Positions 20,794 to 32,400 of a DNA stretch of 64,000 bases are shown piece by piece. Made by a program: the position numbers and the translations under genes. The stretch is from Diadema setosum. Taxonomy: Eukaryota; Echinodermata; Echinoidea; Diadematoida; Diadematidae. The number at the start of each line of letters is the position of its first letter. The first letter of the stretch is position 1. The stretch spans positions 29,449,647-29,513,646 of the forward strand of contig CM067079.1 in NCBI GenBank assembly GCA_033980235.1. Direction: 5' to 3'. Below the pieces are notes generated by a model. It saw only the letters and a list, made by a program, of their open reading frames with translations. It made no database searches and was not told the origin of the DNA.

Positions 20794-22215
20794 CAGCATC
20801 TTTGTTCTAGCTTAAATTAAAGTAAATACATGCAGTTACCATAATCATTAATGCGCAATTTAATTCCGTACATCAATGTAAGGTCTATACCAAAATCTTA
20901 GTGGCCTGCACATTATCATGCTTGGACGTGCTCTAGCAGCTATACAGGGTCTTCATTACAGTCACACTTCTCTTTGTAGGACCAATGTGATATACTTTAT
21001 CATGTATGTGCACGGATAACACATTCATTATACACGCAATGTAAACTAAGTGTAAGCGAGTTTTGAAAGCTTGTCTTGTATGTTTCATCGATACCTTTAT
21101 TCATTGTGTTTAGGATGTGATAGAAGATGGGCTTTTTTATTTGGCGCCAAGTTTCAATCAAGCAGTCTCTTCCTGAATTTATGGCCCGAGTATTGAACTC
21201 CAATATAGGGCTTGATCGTGCTACTTATTACGCCTTACCGGCATATCGTAATCACAACGTGGGTTTGACCTAGATACTGTTTTCGTTAAATGTGTATTAA
21301 GAGGTTAGGCATACTGGAGGAAGAAAAATGTTTCAAGGAATCTATTGAATTTGTTATGGTCTTGTGGGGATTTCTGTATCTGATTTACAAGTTGGCGGCA
21401 AGCTATACTGCCAATGACAAAGAAAACTTAAAATGATACAAAATGGACTTCAAGAGAAGCCGAAAAATGATAAAGTTGCAATTAATTAACACCGACAAAA
21501 ATAAGAACCGGTTATTCGTTCGTTTATATCAGGGCTTGATAACAGTCATAAAAAAAAAATGTGATTGTTATCATTGAGTATACGATCTCCTGTCTTTACA
21601 TGACTATTCACCGAGCTTTTGTCAATGACTGACGAGTTGTTAATTTCATTTCATTTCCACGTGCTTTCATTTATTAGGTTTCCACACAAATCATACAGTG
21701 TTCTGTTTACAACATCCATCAATGACAATGTAAATTAACACATTATAAATTATAAGTTCAGTACTAGAAGATACAAATAGCTAACCCATTGCAATAGAAA
21801 CAACAGGACGCGAGATTCATTGATTTGAGAAAAAAAGTACATAATGACTACAATAATATTATGTCCATGTTGCATGTTGTAGAACCGTTCAGAGCGGCAA
21901 AACGAAATGAGCTATTGGGACTGCTTTAGAGGTCCATCGGTATATTAAAATTTAAGTTTAGATTATAGAGATGTCCATAGTATCTTTATCTCTGCAATTA
22001 AGACTTATCACTTGTGAGAGTTTGTTTGAGTCGACCCGAACGGCACAATTGCAAGTCAAAGACAAGAAAATTTATGAAACATGAGGTATCCAGATAGGCC
22101 CCTATTCATGATTCTTAACATAATCTAAACGTTGATTTTGAATTCTTGGTAGTTGACAGGAGCGTCAAATCTCTCAATACATTCTGCAATCCACCAAGCA
22201 AGGGCTAGAATAAAC
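20793..22215. other. No feature recognised
   Basis: AT-rich unique-looking sequence. The 67-codon minus frame at 21000-21203 has no recognisable family and no splice support. Confidence 0.4.
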
Positions 22216-22506
22216 GGTTGCTGTTCGTTATTCCGAAGGTTCGCTATTCCGAAGGTTCGTTATTCCGAAAGGTCGTTAATCCGAAACACACAAATTCCCT
22301 ATACCTAGAGGTTCATTAATCCGAAAATGAAAAAGGGTTCGTTAATCCGAACATTGTTTTTGTGGCGTTATTCCGAAGGTTCGTTGTTCCAAAGATTCGT
22401 TAATCCGAAAATAAAATTTGGAACAATGAACCTTCGGAAAAACGAATCTTCGGGTCGACAAAAGAGCCTTCGGAATAACGAACCTTCGGAATAACGAGCT
22501 GTAACC
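22216..22506. mobile_element. TTCGTTATTCCGAAGG palindromic repeat, family G (copy 1)
   Basis: Bounded by GGTTGCTGTTCGTTATTCCG and the inverse (CGGAATAACGAGCTGTAACC). Inside, GTTCGTTA(T/A)TCCGAA units repeat on both strands. Further copies lie at 44931, 46236 and 48189. Non-coding foldback type. Confidence 0.8.
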
Positions 22507-22601
22507 GAATAAACAAGCTTAAACAGGCATGCACCCTGTATCATAAAAGCCATTCTCTCTTCCCTCTATAGATATGCGTTGCGGGAAAATCCACAATGCA
22601 G

Positions 22602-22655
22602 GGGCGGATCTATAATAGGAATTCCGTAAAGAGGGGGCGCGCATTCCCCTTTTCT
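22602..22655. mobile_element. Half copy of MITE with GGGGCGGATC end
   Basis: CAGGGGCGGATCTATAATAGGAATTCCGT and a GGGGGCGCGCA block match the left half of the complete copy at 45395-45575. The right terminus is absent. Confidence 0.5.
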
Positions 22656-23015
22656 CTTTCATTTCTTTTGTAAAATAGGCTTATCTGCAGCTAAAAATAG
22701 TACATCAGTCTTCGATTAGTGGTCTTATTTCATACTGTCCATGCAATGTTTTACTGCACATAATTTAATAATGTGTGGCAAAATGTAAACAGCACCAATC
22801 GCACGACATGACAACAGGCGATTTATACACAACACGTCTGTGATCATAATTATGTGGATCATTATTCCTCATCTATGTCCAACACAATAATTACAGAGGC
22901 ATCTAAATGAAAGTAAAAACACATAAAACCATTTAGATCCCGGTTCCCCCATGCCGCCACACCACGCCACAAAACGTGGTGCGGCATGCTGGGCGACTTG
23001 CTGGGCGTGAAGAGG
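22656..23015. other. No gene; GC-rich hairpin near right end
   Basis: A GCCGC...ACCACG / CGTGGT...GCGGC inverted pair at about 22953-22988. Otherwise unassigned. Confidence 0.4.
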
Positions 23016-23314
23016 TACTCTCTAAAAAGATCGAGTGAAAAAATGTAATGTTCACTCTTGAAGGAGTGAATAACAGAAAAGAGTGAATTTAGAGTGAAAT
23101 TGGAGTGAATTTTGAGTGAAAATGTTCATTTTCACTCTTTTTCGAGTGACCTCGGGGATCACTCCAAATCTTCGAGTGATCCCTGAGGTCACTCCAAAAC
23201 GAGTAAAAATGAACATTTTCACTCAAAATTCACTCCAATTTCACTCTAAATTCACTCTTTTTTGTATTCACTCCTTCAAGAGTAAATATTTTCACTCGAT
23301 TTTTTTAGAGAGTA
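23016..23314. mobile_element. Full-length palindromic MITE, family P
   Basis: TACTCTCTAAAAA at the left and TTTTTTAGAGAGTA at the right. The two arms of about 145 bases are inverse copies (TTCACTCTTGAAGGAGTGAA, GTGAAATTGGAGTGAATTTT, GAGTGACCTCGGGGATCACT). TA at both ends fits TA insertion. A half copy is at 47183-47320. Confidence 0.9.
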
Positions 23315-24029
23315 ATAAAGCTGTAGGAATCAAGTAGGCCTACTATTTTCTTTCCTCAATACCAGTGGACACTTTTTTTTTCTTTTTATAAAGCCCAAAT
23401 GTTTGTCTGTTTGTTCGTTCGTTCGTAAGTTTGTTTGTTTTAAGATGCCGCACTCAGCCTTTTGGCAGGTCAGCAAGTCCGTAGGGCCTAATACAATACA
23501 ATACAAAAACAATGATTATTCAATAATACATACACTAATATAATACCATAATGAAACAAAAGAATGATAAATTTTCAACAACAACGACAAAAACAAACAA
23601 ACAAACAAACAAACAAACAAATAAACAAAACATCGCACAACACTTTTTGCCAGGGTGTGTTTGACAGCGGCCGGTGTATTCAATGTTTAGGGCAGTGCCA
23701 TCACATGTGGTTTCTTAGCTTTCACTTTGAACAAGACATTAACATGATGTGTTGACCCTGTCGTGTGTAATAACACTCTTAGATCCCGAAGATTTGACAG
23801 ATGGAAGATGACATCATTTTCAAAAAGATAATAATATAATAACAATAAATAAATAAATGTGTGTGGGGGGGGGGGGGGGAGAGGAGGGGCAGTTTATTCT
23901 TTCTGGGGTTAATATTGGCTGACTGACGTATACAGCATGGACCTGTGGAACTGTGGAACTATGAACGGAGGTCTTTCTTTTGTTTGTTTATGTCACTGAT
24001 CGGTAATTTTGTGAATCATGTTACTACAA
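23315..24029. other. No gene; low-complexity tracts
   Basis: TTCG/TTTG short tandem repeats (23400-23440), (AAAC)n at 23594-23630 and a G-run at 23866-23880. Confidence 0.5.
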
Positions 24030-24155
24030 ATGTATTTGTTGTTTTATTTTGTGTATATACAGGGCGCCATTGTAAAGCAGTTAGCAAACTGAATGTGCCT
24101 ACCCTGTATTATTTTTAAAAGAAAACATGAATAAATAAATAAATGAATAAATAAT
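24030..24155 (+). mobile_element. LINE 3' end fragment
   Basis: TGTATATACAGGGCGCCATTGTAAA...CTGAATGTGCCTACCCTGTATTA followed by an (AATA)n tail matches the common CR1/L2-like LINE 3' UTR plan (AGGGC..., ACCCTGT, tail). No protein part is retained. Confidence 0.5.
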
Positions 24156-25340
24156 CCTCACCAGCACCGCCACCTGATCGTGAATTGTATCGTCACTAAC
24201 AAAAGAATCGTTTCCCTCATTTCAGTCTTGTTTCGCTGATGTGCCATTTTCAGACGGAAATGTCTTTGAATAGATACAGATGATGAGGAGCAACAAAACC
24301 TGAGAACATGACAAATTTTGTGTCAAAAGATGGGTAATTGCTCACGATTCGCACATTTTCGCACACGCATTGGACCTTGGCTAATGGCAAGACATAGGCC
24401 TACCTGTTCTCAATACGACCATCCCTTTTTGCCCTGGATTAAGCTGCGGAAAAGTGAAATATATTGAGATCACAAATGACAATCATTCTGCCAAAATATT
24501 AGCTTTCTTTTAAAAACTGCCTGCTTCTCCAAAGCGATTTTTTTTTTTTTTGAGGCATGATTTCCTATAACATACACCACAACTGCACATTCACTTTACT
24601 TGGTTTTTGTAAGTTATTTTCTTCTGTGCATATGGCCTAGTATTAGTTTTCGATTTTTCGAATCTCCGTCTTGTTCTTCTCCCGGCTTGCTGGCGGTGGC
24701 GATCATGGGGTCAAAGCATGTGAAGCATGTTAAAAATGTCTTTTTTTGTATGGCGCTTTTGAGATGTACAGGTGCATGAATTAATTAACGATACGATGAA
24801 TGCCCTTGTATATTAGGTCCATTCTGACAGACAGAGAGAGAGGAAAAAAAAAAACACCTTAAATAGGTATTCCAGACGATTTTCAAAATTTCACATCATG
24901 TCAGGGTAAAAAAAAAAAAAATCCACCGTTCCATGTATAGATTTGTGGAATTTATTGTGGTCCTTGAGCAGAAAAATTCTAGAAACCTGAAACAAATTAC
25001 ACTGAACAGTGTTGATGACATAGAGCCTCACCTTTCAGAAATGTTGCAATGGGCATACCATTACAATACCATGTGCTGAACAAGGTCACCTGTGTAAAAG
25101 TTATGCATGCTTCCTTCCTTTGTTCTGCTTCCCTGGTATGAGCTCTTACTCATGCATTCTTGTAGTGAGGTTGTCATGTCATCATCCTTGTTCATTGTGA
25201 TTTGTTATAAATTTTGAAAACATTCTTATTCTTCATCCCAATCACTATAAATTTTGAAACGCTGTACTAACTGATTTACTGTTGTCCATATGTAAAAGGT
25301 CTCCTTTAACCACATTTTTGTGGTGTCACCTTCGGGGTAC
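24156..25340. other. No feature recognised
   Basis: Contains T- and A-runs at 24538 and 24844. No gene or repeat boundaries identified. Confidence 0.4.

Positions 25341-25341
<1 letters not shown>

Positions 25342-25373
<32 letters not shown>
25342..25373. repeat. Poly-A tract
   Basis: About 32 A residues. No clear element upstream. Confidence 0.9.
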
Positions 25374-25375
<2 letters not shown>

Positions 25376-25783
25376 GATGCCCAAAGCGGTTTAAACCCAA
25401 AGAGGTTCTATAGAACCTCCTTGTTTGTTTAACCCTACGTATTCCTATATTATAAACAACAACAACAGCAACAACAACAACAACAACAACAAAAAGTGAC
25501 GTTGCGGCGACCCTGATGTGATTTTGTAAATTCCCTCAATTTCTTCCACTAAAATAATACCAAAAAAGCATTTTCTTCCACTAAAATAATACCAAAGCAA
25601 TTTCATCAGCAAATAATGGATCACAATAGGCTTACTTTTTGAGTATTGTTCATCATACATTCTGATCGAGCCAAGACCTATAGCAAAACTATAATAATGC
25701 TGTGCCATGGCGCCAGTAAGTAAGCAGGAGCTCAAGGAGAAATATCTATCTGGCATGGTGGAGCCGTTGACGGCTTTGTGAGA

Positions 25784-25865
25784 CCAAGGAGGTATGAGAG
25801 AACCTCCTTGGTGGGACCAAGGAGCTTCAAACACAACGTCAACATGTGTTTGAAGCTCCTTGGTG
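25784..25865. repeat. Two adjacent perfect hairpins sharing ACCAAGGAG
   Basis: Hairpin 1 (25784-25813): stem ACCAAGGAGGT with an 8-base loop. Hairpin 2 (25817-25865): 20-bp perfect stem starting ACCAAGGAGCTTCAAACACA with a 9-base loop. They are 3 bases apart and share the stem base. They lie just upstream of the CpG-rich segment. Confidence 0.85.
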
Positions 25866-25889
25866 GGACTGATATGGGATCCTGTTGAC

Positions 25890-26072
25890 ACGAAGCATCC
25901 AGCGACCCCATCACGTACACAGCGCCCGCCGCCGGGCGCCCGCCGTTGCAGGGGGCCCGGGTGCGTGCGCTCCGAGCGAGTTCGATCTTGGCGCTAACTT
26001 GACTAGGGGTTGAGACTAAGTTGGTGTCTTCAACCGCTGATATTCGGTACAAAAATCTCGGCCACCGATAAG
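25890..26072 (+). promoter_or_regulatory. CpG-rich candidate promoter and 5' UTR exon of the transposase-like gene
   Basis: A sharp GC/CpG peak (GCGCCCGCCGCCGGGCGCCC, 25921-25940) is followed by a strong plus-strand donor, AAG|GTGAGT, after 26072. The coding exon 1.5 kb downstream is preceded by a good acceptor (TTTTTTCCTTTAG|AAAATAAC, exon from 27627). A non-coding first exon ending at 26072 and splicing to 27627 would fit. The start site is not determinable from sequence alone. Confidence 0.45.
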
Positions 26073-26772
26073 GTGAGTTATGACACGATAGTTGTTGAAC
26101 CGAAAATAATATCCATTATTTCGCGCAGCTTCTTTCGTAACGATCGGTCTCGTTCGTTCTTCACTACTCAGACTTTCAGTCCAATGCATGATTATCCTTT
26201 TTGGAAACTTATATTTTACATCAATGCTTTGCATTGTCCCACTAATATAATTTGGTGTGCTGTTTCATGATCACAGCGATTCATCTGGTTATGTAATTTA
26301 GGATATCACTTCAGGTCAGGGCATGATTTTTTTTTCTCTCTCTTTTTTTTGGGGGGGAGGGGGGGGGGGGGCGAGGGGAATGGGATTAGCACCGGCTATT
26401 CACAGTATTGGAAGGAGAGGTCTAGAGGAACAGCAGAAGATGATCCAACCCACGTATAGCTTCGAATACAGAACATGAGACTGAGTGTCGTACTGCCTCT
26501 GCTCTGGTACATCGATCATCATTCCAAAACAGAAAGGATGTCGTCAATTTGCCTTGGATTGAATGGGATCCAATATTTCGCTTCACACGATGTATCATTG
26601 TTTGTTATTATTGTTATCAATGTTTGATAATATAATTGCTATTGTTGTACAAGCTAGCATTTAAGTGAACCTGGCTGTATTTACTCAACCCTGCCTTGCC
26701 CTGGCTTCACATTCACTGTATTTTCAGCATTCTGGTAGACAAAGCAACTAACAAAAGTTTAGATCTCTGTAT

Positions 26773-26811
<39 letters not shown>

Positions 26812-26896
26812 AGCACCTCTAAAGGATTGTAACATTTTTTTTTTTTTTTTTTTTTTTTTTTTGTTAGATTATGAGAAACTGGCGATCGATCCCTGA

Positions 26897-26959
<63 letters not shown>

Positions 26960-27626
26960 CTGTGATGTTGGACCAGTAACTTTTTTTCAGGAATAGATCA
27001 GTAAAAAATTGAAAAACTGGGTACCTACTGGTCTGACACTCTCTCTTACAGCCAGGCCAGACCAGTAGAAAAAAAATAGTGTGCAGCCCTGCCTTATGAA
27101 ATATGAAAGATCATGTACAATTCCAAGTGAGATTCAACATTTATTGATGAAAATTGGTTTTGAAACAACTGAGATATATCCAAAACAGAGCAATCCTAAT
27201 ACATGTAAATGGTGGGACCCGCCTTTTATTAGGATTGTTTTGTTTTACTTTGTTTTGTGATGTCTCAGCCATTCCTAATCTGATGTTTATCTAATAAACT
27301 TTGAATTCCTCTTAGAATGGCATATATCCTCTGTATTATTTCATAAGTGGTTTCTTGGTATCTTGCAAAAACTTAAAAGCCCAATCCTCATCTCCACCAA
27401 TAATATACCACACCTTCAATAAATAGGTACATGAAAAAGTGTTCATTTGCCTTCTGTAATGCTGTTGTGAGGGGTGAAATATCTTATTGTGGTGATAATA
27501 AAAGTATGCAAGTATTGTGATTTTTTTTTTTTTTAAATCTAAGGCAAGGTTTGTACACTGTAGGCCTGTATGTACAGTACCGGTACATGTATTTACACGC
27601 CAAGTTTGTGTGCTTTTTTCCTTTAG
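26073..27626 (+). other. Putative 5' intron; low-complexity and family Q repeat
   Basis: Contains a G-run at 26349-26370, (CT)n at 26776-26804, T-run 26837-26862, a ~59-bp A-run 26898-26956, and a Q-family repeat at about 27100-27330. The open frames over 26696-26960 are homopolymer artefacts. Confidence 0.5.
27100..27330. mobile_element. MITE-like repeat, family Q (copy 2)
   Basis: ATTGGTTTTGAAAC...AGCAATCCTAATA...GGTGGGACCCGCCTTTTATTA...GTCTCAGCCATT...AACTTTGAATTCC parallels copies at 5755-6050 and 53100-53340. Roughly palindromic. Confidence 0.55.
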
Positions 27627-27635
27627 AAAATAACA

Positions 27636-29411
27636 ATGGAAGAGGGGACCCATCAAAGGATGCTGCTGGGCATGTGCCGCCTCTGTGGAAAGAGGAAAAC
27701 AAGGACGCTTCATGACAAACACAGCCTTTCAAAACTCATTCAAGATGCTGTGTCCGTAAACGTTGCAGAAGATGACTGTCGACACCCACCCTCAGTATGT
27801 GACAGCTGCAAATCGAAATTGAGAAGGTGGAGGTTCTTTAAAAACAAAAAAGTAAAGAAGGAAGTAAACATAGACCTCTTTGATTTTCAGCAGCATGGAC
27901 GAGATTGCTTCATTTGTCTCAATGCAGAAAACGTTGAAAATCACTCATGGAAGGTCTTCATGAGAGATTTTGCGGAGGAAAACGGTTACTACGTGAAAGA
28001 GGGACGCAATGGGAGGACAATCATTGTGTGGATCGATGATGATGGGAACACGTCAGTGTGTATTATTGTTGAGAAAAGTGGTCAGTGGACAGTAAAAGTG
28101 CATGGGAGAGAAGTTTGCAGTGATGTTTTTCCTGAAATTCCTCCGTCTTTCCAGAGTGGGGAGGCTTTTAAGCAATTTCTTCTCACCCTTGATTCCCTCA
28201 ACATATGTCCGGGTAACCCTGAATATGTCGTACCTTCCCATCTGCTGGTAAATCATCCGGTATACCTGCACTACTCCTCCTCTGCAACCACCATCAGGCA
28301 CAATAACTGCCCCCTTCTCACCAAGGAATCTCCAAGGTGCTTCAGATGCCGGATACATCGATCAAGCATAGCAAAGGTGCTGCGCTGCCTACAAGCGGAC
28401 TGCTCTGTGTCTCCAAATTCTGCATACAGCTGCATGTCCCAGCAGAGGCTTTCAGAAAACCTCCAAACATCAGAGGCCACAGCATGCAAAGATGCAAAAT
28501 TGAAGGCTGAGATTGCCAAAATGTTTGAAGAGGAATCTCGACCTTTGAGCATGGAGGAGCATACATCATTTTCCACTGTATTCACACAAGCGACACAGGA
28601 AGTCCAGCACCAGTTTGAAGAAGGAACAAGAACGAGGATTCTTTGGGACCAACAACTGACGTCTATTCAGAATCATCCGAATGCCACAAGATGGCATCCA
28701 GCTATTCTGCGATTATGCATCGCCCTTCAAGCCCAGTCTCCTTCATCTCATGAACTGTTCAGAAAATCTGGTTTGCTCGCACTTCCTCACCAACAAACAC
28801 TCAAGCAATATACCAACTTCACTATGGATAAATCTGGCTTCAAACTAGACAATCTGCGACGCATCATCTCTGACATTGGTCTCTGTAAACAGGAAGATCA
28901 CAAGAGAAATGTTGTCTTGTCGTTTGGTGAGATGAAAGTCAGCGAGGGACTTGTGTATTCACGCTCCTCTGAGAGCATCATTGGCTTCACTACCTTGGGC
29001 AGTTTGTCGGAAGAGTTTGACCGTTACGCCAGGATATGCGAGGGAGAGAAAAGAGACAGTCCAGGCCATGTCCTTGCTCTGATGATCAGGGCTATTTCTG
29101 ACTCTTACAAAGCAACAATAGCACATTTTGAAACATCTGGTAGCACCCGTAATCAACTTGCCTGCATAGTGAATAGCGCCATTGAGGTTCTTGAACTCTC
29201 GGGTTTCCATGTACGGGCCCTTGTTTCGGATGGGGCACCTCGGAATTGCAAATTTTACAACATGATGAGGAAAAACACTACAGATGTATCATTTACCAAT
29301 CGTTTCAGTGGACGCCCAATCTACCTGCTTACTGATGCACCTCACCTGCTGAAAGCTTGCAGAAACGATCTGGAAAATTCTGGGTACCACAGGAACAACC
29401 GGCATATGATG
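27636..29411 (+). CDS. Transposase-like gene, coding exon 1 (residues 1-592)
   Basis: ATG sits in AACAATGG, nine bases after an acceptor-like AG at 27626. The exon holds the C4 module (residues 14-58), a second Cys pair (C91/C94), a C235-x2-C238 region, a helical linker (about 280-335) and the first half of the RNase H-like domain with G431, D532 and D567. It ends at HMM|GTAATC. The open frame that continues to 29471 is read-through into the intron. Confidence 0.85.
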
Positions 29412-32400
29412 GTAATCTTTAAATTTCCATTGGCTTGTGTATATAATTGCCAAGTTTTTCAGTTCTATTAAAAAGTGAAATCTAAATTCATCAAAATATT
29501 TAAAGAATAGAATATAAATCGTTGACTGGTGTTATATGCTATTTACAGTCATGTAACACCATTGATGCCTTATCTTTTGCCTATGACTAGATAAAGCATC
29601 TAAATTGATAATTTCTCTGCAAAATCAGTGTGAAAGTGTGAAAATGTATGTTGAATTTTAAAAAATTTGGAATTACAAGGGGATTTGAGATGTAAAGTTC
29701 ATTTGTACTTCACCTCCGATATTCTACATGCATCATTTAAAGGTCCTGTTTACCTTTTGGGAGCAGTGATTTAAACGATGTTCAAGATATCACATTTGAT
29801 ACATATGTGTAGGTCCTCTGTATCACATAACTACTGTACTACCATATTAAAATTTTGCAATAAATCCTAAAATAAAAAAGAAATATCACTGTTTTTCTCA
29901 ATAAATCGTAACTGTAGATGGTTTAGTCGTGAAATGTTTTTATTATGCCTCCGCCACGAAGTGGTGCCGGAGGCATTTTGTTTTTGGGTTGTCCGTCCGT
30001 CCGTCTGTCCGTCCTTCCGTCCGTAATGAATTTTGTGGACAGCGTAACTAAAAAACCTTTTGAGGTATCCTAATGAAACTTGGCATGTATGTGTATTAGG
30101 GGGTGAAGTTGTGCCTATCAACTTTTGGGTGCACATGCTCAAGGTCAAAGGTCAAAAGGTCATGGTCAAATACGTAAAATTTCACTATTTCCACCATATC
30201 TATGCAATGCCTGAAGATATTTTCTTGAAACTTAGTGTATACATGTATCACCCAATTAAGATTCTCTGATGAAAGTTTGGAGTCATGAGGTCAAAGGTCA
30301 AAGGTCAAAAGGTCAAGTAAAAATATTTAAACTTTTCTTTTTTCTCTGTACCTTGAAAATTGTTCAAGGTATCTTCATGGAACATATGCATACTGACTGG
30401 CAGTGATTATCTAGAGAATTTAGGGTTCATGGGGTCAAAGGTCAAGGGTAACACTTCAAAATTTTACTATTTCCCTCATATTTATGCAATGCCAGCAGGA
30501 TTATTATTTTGTTTACACTTGGTGTATGCATGTACAGTCAAACCTGTCTATAGCGGCCACCCAAGGGAGACGGAAAAAGTGGCCGTTATAGACAGGTGGC
30601 CGCTATAGACAGGTAATCCAACTTTGTGTGCATTGCTTACATGTACATGTATCATCGTTGTATTCTTGTACATGTACAGTGTATGTGTGTACGTATGCAT
30701 ACACCGTGTGTTTCATGCATTTAACTATGCCGGTGTATATGAAATTGTTGCACGGTAGCATGTTTATTGTCGTGAAGAATCGTGCATTATTATGACTGAA
30801 TGACGGATGAATGCAGTGGTGGTGATCACTGAATGTTGCTCGCACGGCTACCAAACAGAAAAATACGCTGAATTATCGGCTTGGCTACGGCTCCATTGGG
30901 TTTTTGGCCGCTATAGACAGGTTAATATCTCCCGCGGGAAACAAAATTTGTGGCCGCTGGCCGCGTTAGAGAGGTGGCCGCTATACACAGGGTGTTTAAC
31001 AGGGCTTTTCTCTCGGGGGGATTTTGCAGTGGCCGCTGTAGACAGGTGGCCGCTATAGACAGGTGGCCGCTAAGGCAGGTTTGACTGTATAACTAAATAG
31101 AGATTCTCTGGAAACTTTTTTTTTTTTTTTTTTTTTTTTGCCTCAAAGGTAAAAAGGTCAGAGATCAAGGGAAAGTGCTGAACTAACTTTTTCCTCCATA
31201 TCTCGGAAGTGGCTCTTGAAAGTTATCTTGAAAACTTACTACATATTTATGCATGTTCTGCCTGGCAGTGATTATCGTACATGAATTTTAGGGTCAAAGG
31301 CCAGATGAAAATGGTAACAATGTACTTTTCAATACAGAAATTGCACTTTTTCTCCATACCTTGAAAATTACTCAATGCATAAACTTACTTATGAATGGGT
31401 CAAAGTCAAGTTAAAGTCCTTAAATCCCCAAATACATGCTCTCCTATTCATCAAATTAAACCTAGGTCAAGGAAGGTGAACATTCAACACATTTGTGACA
31501 AACTTGTCATTTTAATATTTTGCCAATTTTGTGAAAATGTAATCACACATTGTCCACATGTACTATAGACCTATTAGGAGAATCATGCATTATGGTGGAG
31601 GCATACCAGTAGCCTTAGCGACATTTCTAGTTGTAACTATTGTTCACATTTTGTATAACAATGCTTACATCGATTTCACTGATTCAGTTTTTTACACTGG
31701 TGGTTTCTACCCCTGACTCACATTTTAAAACTACATGTATTTTAAGCACTAATGCTGGGTTTTTATTTCATCTGCATCTCTCTAGATGGTAAATAATGCC
31801 TTTAACCATCTTTCCATTCTGATTATAGAATTTCAATCCAAGATCTGCACTGTATGCTTTTTCAATTTGTTTGTTTTATGTATGCTCCCCCAGAAGTAGA
31901 AATAATTTTCGATAGTTTCCTTTTTCAATATTGCGTATTAGTTCAGAGGATTACATGTCTCATGGAAGCACATAATTGATGTATACCACTGGGACCTTCA
32001 GCAGTGCACTTTCTTGAGGACGCTGTATCATATCACTGAGGAACACATACATCTTACTCCAAGTCATCGAGTGGATGTCAAATTAGCTGCTCAGGTAAAT
32101 TTTTGCTGCTGTGAGATTGCAGACAAAATTTACTGAATTCAAGATATGAAATCTGTTCAGTTTTTTTTTTCTTTCTTTATGTCAGAAGACTCCTGGAATT
32201 TTGTGCATGCTTTATCTCTCATTATTATTCTAGTATCTTTTCGTACACATCTGTTCACATTTGTATGCACAATTTGATTAAACAATAGTCTGTGGGGGTT
32301 TTTTGTGTGTGTGTGTGTAACTTTACCAGCAACGTAATGAATGGTTAATAGTGAGCTTACCTGATGATCTGTAATGATAGTTACATTGTATAGATATACA

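Larger units (their letters stand above)
29737..31805 (+). mobile_element. MITE family F, copy F1, interrupted by A2
   Basis: Left part 29737-29943 (TTAAAGGTCCTGTTTACC...) and right part 31632-31805 (...GGTAAATAATGCCTTTAA) together match uninterrupted copies at 33032-33397 and 59086-59459. The termini TTAAAGG/CCTTTAA are inverted. Confidence 0.85.
29412..31941 (+). other. Intron 1, filled by nested elements F1, A2 and I
   Basis: The intron is mostly a family F MITE (29737-31805) split by element A2 (29944-31631), which is itself split by a TA-flanked MITE (30533-31089). Confidence 0.8.

Noticed and set aside
25445..26052. 148- and 106-codon minus-strand frames near the CpG block
   Set aside because: They cover a (CAA)n tract and the twin hairpins; no family resemblance.
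26696..26960. Open frames with poly-Phe, Leu-Ser and Arg-Glu runs
   Set aside because: Built from (CT)n, poly-T and poly-A tracts.
29412..29471. C-terminal extension of the 611-codon frame of transposase exon 1
   Set aside because: A GT donor after HMM and exact continuation of the family alignment in exon 2 show these 19 residues are intronic.
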